64,000 nt of DNA, from positions 124,001 through 188,000 of the forward strand of contig CAYOAN010000005.1 of the NCBI GenBank assembly GCA_964402065.1, given 5' to 3'. The translations under genes and the position numbers were made by a program. Under the pieces are notes generated by a model. It made no database searches, was not told the DNA's origin, and saw only the letters and a program-made list of their open reading frames with translations. This DNA is from CAIWMF01 sp964402065 (lineage in GTDB: Bacteria > Verrucomicrobiota > Verrucomicrobiia > Chthoniobacterales > UBA6821). Shown piece by piece: positions 59,741-64,000 of this stretch (position 1 is its first letter; every line of letters begins with the position of its first letter).

Positions 59741-60202
59741 ATGAAAGCAATCATGGCAATGGCTCGCAATCGAGTTATAGGAGTAGCAGGAGGAATGCCG
59801 TGGCATCTTCCTGAGGAATTTCGATTTTTTAAACAAACAACCATGGGGCACGCCATTGTGATGGGACGAAAAACCTATGAATCACTCGGAAAGCCGCTTC
59901 CAGGCCGACAAAATATTATTTTGAGTCGCACTATGAAACCTCAAGAAGGAGTGACTGTTGTCAACAATTTGGAAGAATTAAAAAAACTAAAAATCCCTTC
60001 TGAAAATATTTTTGTGATTGGAGGCGCTGATATTTTTCAATTGTTACTTCCCGAATGTGATGAACTTTTTATCACACAAGTGCATCGTGATGTAGCAGGA
60101 GACACCTTCCTTCCTTTGTTCGAAAAGTATTTTGATGAAGGAAGTATTGTTTTAGAAAACACCGACTTCACTGTCAGGCATTATCGCCGCTCCGTAATGT
60201 GA
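59741..60202 (+). CDS. folA: Dihydrofolate reductase
   Basis: FolA reduces DHF to THF with NADPH. ARNRVIGVAGGMPWHLPEEF (8-27) carries the folate site; the acidic residue corresponding to E. coli Asp27 is Glu (PEEF), as in eukaryotic enzymes. MGRKTYESLGKPLPGR near 41 binds NADPH, and VIGGADIF near 95 is conserved. The length of 153 is normal. Its last 22 bases overlap the 3' end of the convergent hexapeptide-repeat gene. Confidence 0.95.
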   Translation: MKAIMAMARNRVIGVAGGMPWHLPEEFRFFKQTTMGHAIVMGRKTYESLGKPLPGRQNIILSRTMKPQEGVTVVNNLEELKKLKIPSENIFVIGGADIFQLLLPECDELFITQVHRDVAGDTFLPLFEKYFDEGSIVLENTDFTVRHYRRSVM

Positions 60203-60855
60203 AGTTTTTCAAGCGTCTTGCCAACGCTTCTCTCCGGTAAGATTCCGCGCCACGAAGTATTCGGATAAATAATGCTATCACGCCCAATAATTGAGCCAGG
60301 ACTCAAAACAGCATTGCAGCCAATTTCAGCACGATCGCCCAGGATGGCGCCAAATTTTTTTAATCCAGTTTTCAGTTTTTTAAATCCTGCTGTGATTACG
60401 ATCTCCTCTCGATCAAGGCGTACATTAGAGAGAATGGCGCCGGCGCCAAGGTGAGCTCGAAAGCCTAAGATAGAATCTCCGACATAATTGAAATGAGGAA
60501 TTTGAGCTTCATCAAAAATAAGAGCGTTTTTAATTTCGGAAGAATTGCCGATAACAACACCATTACCAATAATCACATTTTCACGGAGATAAGCTCCCTT
60601 GCGAAGCTCGCAGTTCTCTCCAATCCACGCAGGGCCTTTGATCATAGCGCCCTCTTCAATGACAGTCCCTTTTCCAATAAAGACATTTTCTCCAACGAAG
60701 GGTTTTCCAAGAAGTGTTCCTAGCATCGCTGGTTTCAATTGCTGTTGGAGATATCCCTTAATTTTCGGCAAAATTTCCCAAGGATAAGTGAGCTGCTCAA
60801 AGAGCGCGCGATGATCTGTATGATCAAGATCGAGATAGTGAGAAGCTTGGAGCAT
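60181..60855 (-). CDS. Left-handed beta-helix (hexapeptide-repeat) transferase-like protein
   Basis: From ATG 60855 (MLQASHYLDL) the product has 224 residues. The body shows hexapeptide repeats: VGENVFIGKGTVIEEGAMIKG-type turns from about 75 to 130, then ILSNVRLDREEIV and LGDRAEIGCNAVLSPGSIIG. The type is similar to the C-terminal domain of GlmU and to nucleotidyl/acyl transferases; there is no nucleotidyltransferase domain, so it is probably an acyltransferase or an inactive carrier. The ATG is preferred because the upstream extension runs into a 12-bp inverted repeat. Confidence 0.75.
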   Translation of the reverse strand: MLQASHYLDLDHTDHRALFEQLTYPWEILPKIKGYLQQQLKPAMLGTLLGKPFVGENVFIGKGTVIEEGAMIKGPAWIGENCELRKGAYLRENVIIGNGVVIGNSSEIKNALIFDEAQIPHFNYVGDSILGFRAHLGAGAILSNVRLDREEIVITAGFKKLKTGLKKFGAILGDRAEIGCNAVLSPGSIIGRDSIIYPNTSWRGILPERSVGKTLEKLHITERR

Positions 60856-60904
60856 GGAGGAAAAGTTTTTAAATAATAAAAAACTTAAAAAATCATCAGC
60901 CTCC

Positions 60905-60945
60905 AAGAACAGAAAGAAAGAAATTTTCTTAAGCTTTCTGTTCTT
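60905..60945. terminator. 12-bp inverted repeat between cyclophilin and the hexapeptide-repeat gene
   Basis: AAGAACAGAAAG (60905-60916) and CTTTCTGTTCTT (60934-60945) are perfect inverted copies with a 17-base loop. T-rich sequence follows on the plus strand. On the minus strand it could end the cyclophilin transcript. Symmetry means it may act in both directions. Confidence 0.5.
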
Positions 60946-60964
60946 TTATGGCTGGGCATTCTTA

Positions 60965-61543
60965 CTAATGATTCAGCTTGCTATCCCAAAGCGCGATATT
61001 CTTTTTCTCAGCAGCAAAAAGAGCGTCTGTGCTATCGAGAGCCTTAATGCTCTTAATGGTGTCTCCCTGTCGAATAGCATTAACGACATCTTGACCTTGA
61101 GTTACCTCACCAAAAACAGAATGCTTATTATCTAGCCATGGTGTTGCTGTGTGGGTGATAAAGAATTGGCTCCCATTGGTGCCAGGTCCTGAATTCGCCA
61201 TCGAAAAAATACCAGGTCGATCATGCTTGAGACTTGGAGAAAACTCGTCAGCAAATTTATAGCCAGGGCCGCCCATTCCTGTTCCTGTTGGGTCACCGCC
61301 TTGAATCATGAAATCAGCAATAACACGATGAAAAGTGAGGCCGTTGTAATAGCCATGTTTTGCGAGGTTTAAAAAATTGGCCACAGTCATAGGAGCCTTG
61401 CTTGCAAAGAGCGTTGCATGAATCTCTCCCTTCGAAGTTTCCATGACGATTTTAATGTCTTGAACGGCAGTAGTAGAAGCTGCTCCTGCAATCATAGGAG
61501 CCATAAAGAAAGGGGCGGAAAGTTTAAGTAGAGATTTTTTCAT
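60965..61543 (-). CDS. Exported peptidyl-prolyl cis-trans isomerase (cyclophilin)
   Basis: From ATG 61543 (MKKSLLKLSAPFF) the 192-residue protein has a signal peptide of about 22 residues and a complete cyclophilin domain. FHRVIADFMIQGGDP (about 75-89) holds the catalytic Arg, Phe and Gln, followed by GPGTNGSQFFITH and LDNKHSVFGEV. It would assist protein folding in the periplasm. The upstream open frame overlaps cysS and is not used. The gene lies 44 bases after cysS on the same strand. Confidence 0.93.
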   Translation of the reverse strand: MKKSLLKLSAPFFMAPMIAGAASTTAVQDIKIVMETSKGEIHATLFASKAPMTVANFLNLAKHGYYNGLTFHRVIADFMIQGGDPTGTGMGGPGYKFADEFSPSLKHDRPGIFSMANSGPGTNGSQFFITHTATPWLDNKHSVFGEVTQGQDVVNAIRQGDTIKSIKALDSTDALFAAEKKNIALWDSKLNH

Positions 61544-61587
61544 GCAATGAATTAAGCATAAAGCAGGCTTAGAATAAAAGAAGAAAC

Positions 61588-63003
61588 TCAACGCTGACTT
61601 ACCTTCTGCTCGCCTTTGGTATCTTTCACTACCCAACCAAGTGCAGCAATTTCATCTCGCAGGCGATCGCTTTCAGTCCAGTTTTTTGCTTCTCGAGCCG
61701 CTTGGCGAGAATCTAAGAGTCTGAGGACTTGCTCTGGAATTGGAGCGGCTTCTTCTCTTTCTAATGCCAAGACAGCATTAACTTTTTGCCACCAATGCCA
61801 TAAGTCAGCAGCCTCAGTAGCAGAAAAAGTTCCAGCATCGATTTGACGATTCGATTCGCGAATGACATCAAAAAGTACCGCAAGCGCTGCAGAAATATTT
61901 AAATCATCATCGAGAGATTTAAAAAAATCTTCAAGGGTGATGGAGCCGATTTTTTCTAGTGGCTTAATAGAAGCGGTTGTATTTACTCTAGCAAGTTCTT
62001 GTAAACGCTCAGTCCAAGCATCAACCCTCGCAAGAGCTTGGCGTGAGGATTCTAGGCCCTCCATCGTAAAGTTAAGAGGAATGCGATAGTGAACAGAGAG
62101 AAGAGTGTAGCGTAGCTCACGTCCGCTCCAGCCACGATTTATCAATTCACGTGCTGTGTAAAAATTGCCAGCAGATTTGGACATCTTGCTTCCATCAACC
62201 ATCAGATGAGCGCAATGCATCCAAAGTCCGACAAATTTTTTTCCAGTCACACATTCACATTGCGCTATCTCTGCTTCATGGTGAGGGAAGATGTTATCAA
62301 CACCGCCGCAGTGGAGATCGATTTGATTGCCGAGTAAACGAGTGGCCATGGCACTGCATTCGATGTGCCAACCTGGACGGCCGCGTCCCCAGGGGCTTTC
62401 CCAGGCAACATCCCCATCATCGGGAGTCCATGTTTTCCAAAGTGCAAAATCAGCGATCTCTTCTTTACTGTATTCGTCGTTTTTAACACGGCCCGAGGGA
62501 CGTTGTTCTTCAAGATTGACGTGGGCTAGTTTTCCATAATCAGCAAATGAGGTAATCCGAAAATAAACAGAGCCATCTTCTGCCAGATAGGCGTGCTCTT
62601 TTTTGATCAAATCCGAAATCATCTCGATCATAGCCGCAATATTTTCAGGATCTGTGGCTGCTGGATAAGCTTTAGCAGGGCGTAGCCGGAGTGTTTTGCA
62701 ATCTTCAAAAAAAGCTTCTTTGTAGCGTTGCGTAAACTCTTCTAATTTGATGTGTTGAGTTCGTGCACCGCGAATTGTTTTGTCATCAACATCGGTCAAA
62801 TTCATCACACGCTCTACGTCATACTGACGAGCTTCCAAATGGCGTTGTAATAAATCTTCAAAAAGATAAGCCCGGAAATTTCCTAAATGAGCATAATCGT
62901 AAACAGTAGGCCCACAGGTGTAGAGGCGCACTTTTTTTTGGTCGGGATCAAGAAGTCGTAGAGGTTCTTTTGTTCGAGTTAGGGTATTGTAGAAGGATGG
63001 CAT
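61588..63003 (-). CDS. cysS: Cysteinyl-tRNA synthetase
   Basis: This class I synthetase of 471 residues charges tRNA-Cys. The family start lies at 63003 (MPSFYNTLTRTKE); the frame extends further but overlaps ispF. CGPTVYDYAHLGNFR (about 30-44) gives the first zinc Cys and the HxGN signature, CSAMA and HHEAE complete the zinc site, and KMSKS (about 266-270) is the second signature. ispF is 28 bases upstream; an ispF-cysS order is frequent in bacteria. Confidence 0.96.
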   Translation of the reverse strand: MPSFYNTLTRTKEPLRLLDPDQKKVRLYTCGPTVYDYAHLGNFRAYLFEDLLQRHLEARQYDVERVMNLTDVDDKTIRGARTQHIKLEEFTQRYKEAFFEDCKTLRLRPAKAYPAATDPENIAAMIEMISDLIKKEHAYLAEDGSVYFRITSFADYGKLAHVNLEEQRPSGRVKNDEYSKEEIADFALWKTWTPDDGDVAWESPWGRGRPGWHIECSAMATRLLGNQIDLHCGGVDNIFPHHEAEIAQCECVTGKKFVGLWMHCAHLMVDGSKMSKSAGNFYTARELINRGWSGRELRYTLLSVHYRIPLNFTMEGLESSRQALARVDAWTERLQELARVNTTASIKPLEKIGSITLEDFFKSLDDDLNISAALAVLFDVIRESNRQIDAGTFSATEAADLWHWWQKVNAVLALEREEAAPIPEQVLRLLDSRQAAREAKNWTESDRLRDEIAALGWVVKDTKGEQKVSQR

Positions 63004-63031
63004 GAAAAAAGATGAGAGATTACAGGAAAAA

Positions 63032-63514
63032 TTATTTTGATTCAATCGTAGCTATTGCCATGGCAGCAATTCCTTCACAGCGCCCTAAAAAACCAAGGCC
63101 TTCATTAGTTGTAGCTTTAATCCCGATACGAGAAACATCAAGTTGGAGAGATTGCGAAATTTTCTTTTTCATCTCATCAACGTGAGGATTAATCAGCGGT
63201 TTTTCTGCAATGAGTGTGGCATCGATATTAATGAGGTGCATCTGATCTTCATGAAGCAGTTGCATTGCTTTTTCCAAAATTTTGAGACTAGAAATGCCAC
63301 GAATAGTTGGATCATTGTTAGGAAAATAATGACCAATGTCTCGTTTGCCAGCAGCTCCAAGAATGGCATCAGCAATGGCATGACATAGCACGTCAGCATC
63401 AGAGTGTCCTGAAAGCCCCATGCCATCAGGGTTTGGGATGGAAACGCCACCTAAAATGAGAGGTCGCCCTTGTTCAAAGCGATGGACATCATAGCCAATA
63501 CCGGTACGGATCAT
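63032..63514 (-). CDS. ispF: 2-C-methyl-D-erythritol 2,4-cyclodiphosphate synthase
   Basis: IspF acts in the MEP isoprenoid pathway. GIGYDVHRFEQGRPLILGG (6-24) with the metal ligands Asp and His, LSGHSDADVLCHAIADAILG near 35, and DIGHYFPNNDP near 58 are all present. The closing ATTNEGLGFLGRCEGIAAMA is diagnostic. 160 residues, normal. ispD and other MEP genes are not in view. Confidence 0.96.
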   Translation of the reverse strand: MIRTGIGYDVHRFEQGRPLILGGVSIPNPDGMGLSGHSDADVLCHAIADAILGAAGKRDIGHYFPNNDPTIRGISSLKILEKAMQLLHEDQMHLINIDATLIAEKPLINPHVDEMKKKISQSLQLDVSRIGIKATTNEGLGFLGRCEGIAAMAIATIESK

Positions 63515-63587
63515 AAAAATTAAAATTGAAAGCTCAGATTAAAATAACTCCTCAGGAAAAAATTTTATTGTTGCAGGCATTATCAAA

Positions 63588-64000
63588 TTAAAAATTCAAC
63601 GACTCTCTAATTGCAGAGCTGCAGGCTATAATCGAGTATTTATCAACTTCTGTAGTATGTGGCTTTAACTCAACAATGCCGCCGGCCATTTCCACCATCA
63701 ATATTCCTGCGGCGATATCCCAAAGACTAATTTGATTTTCAATGTAAGCATCAAGGCGCCCACAAGCAACGTATGCGATATCAAGAGTTGCACTTCCCAT
63801 AAGGCGGCATTTTCGTACCGAGCGAACCATTTTCAGGAATTGAGGAGCTGCTTCTTCAATTGTTGTTGCTGTCTTAGAGAGTCCGACAGAAACAACACTC
63901 TCTGACATTTTTGTGCGGTGGCTGACATGAATAGGATGACCATTGAGAGTGACAGAACCTCCGCGTACTGCTTCCCATAGTTCATTTCGCATCGGATCAT
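63588..64000 (-). CDS. Inositol monophosphatase-family protein, 3' part (cut by window end)
   Basis: The frame continues past the right window edge; the last codons seen give DPMRNELW, where the family reads YDP-RNELF. This is the C-terminal ~137 residues: LNGHPIHVS, the GSATLDIAYVACGRLDAYIE segment and LWDIAAGILMVEMAGG with the metal-binding WD. Members dephosphorylate inositol phosphates, PAP (CysQ) or fructose bisphosphate; the visible part cannot tell which. PAP phosphatase would complement cysNC, but this is speculative. Confidence 0.85.
   Translation of the reverse strand, partial: DPMRNELWEAVRGGSVTLNGHPIHVSHRTKMSESVVSVGLSKTATTIEEAAPQFLKMVRSVRKCRLMGSATLDIAYVACGRLDAYIENQISLWDIAAGILMVEMAGGIVELKPHTTEVDKYSIIACSSAIRESLNF

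Overview
The window is 64 kb of chromosome from a Gram-negative bacterium of roughly 40-45 % GC (impression, not computed). Nothing in it fixes the taxon. The mix of a GldA/GldF/GldG-DUF4340 ABC cluster, a GuaB3-type protein, a CysN-CysC fusion, an unusual ExbB/ExbD/TonB set, ClpS paired with a DUF2017-like gene and mostly Shine-Dalgarno-free starts suggests a PVC-type bacterium, perhaps Verrucomicrobiota; this is inference. About 50 well-supported genes are present. Most are housekeeping. They alternate with lineage-specific, helix-rich exported proteins that I could not assign to a family.

Layout. 0.4-3.1 kb: tandemly duplicated genes for an exported, membrane-anchored 54-residue-repeat protein, one copy frameshifted and one only a 3' remnant. 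3.2-10.7 kb: fatty-acid desaturase, pyrB, cysD-cysNC, an AI-2E-type membrane protein, a YkgJ-type Cys-cluster protein and 5-formyl-THF cyclo-ligase. 11-13.1 kb: a large helical protein of unknown role. 13.2-18 kb: a one-direction run mnmA-ribBA-ribH-nusB-ftsY-GNAT, then tRNA-Gln(CUG). 18.1-18.5 kb: a 143-bp tandem array holding a 100-N assembly gap. 18.5-25.5 kb: phospholipid-methyltransferase-like gene, ybeY, clpS + DUF2017-like, phosphofructokinase, a DacA-like protein, and queE/queC/queF. 25.7-31.4 kb: hflX, miaA, an RRM protein, a small membrane protein and a GlcD-type oxidase. 31.8-38.6 kb: fabI, a Xer recombinase, purC, alaS and an FkbM-like methyltransferase. 38.6-46.7 kb: an Asp-box protein and a tightly packed Gld-type ABC exporter cluster. 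46.9-50.8 kb: sucA-sucB. 51-57 kb: helical exported protein, lipoprotein, guaB3, zinc-ribbon protein and tonB/exbD/exbB. 57.1-64 kb: another helical exported protein, thyA, a small ORF, folA, a hexapeptide-repeat protein, cyclophilin, cysS, ispF and the 3' part of an inositol-monophosphatase-family gene cut by the window edge.

Between the genes lies a dense interspersed-repeat landscape. Element A is about 165 bp with 16-bp terminal inverted repeats and an internal terminator-like hairpin. Element B is about 140 bp and palindromic with ends near AGAGCGTTTTAAAA. A and B repeatedly sit side by side, including as the pair A-B. A third, short motif (CTGTAACCTGTA-like) lies directly upstream of at least six start codons. 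Where a promoter can be read (mnmA) the predicted mRNA is nearly leaderless. The most interesting deviations in known proteins are an ExbD without its membrane aspartate, a YbeY lacking the third metal-binding His, a DacA-like protein with altered second and third motifs, and an E2o (SucB) without an E3-binding domain.
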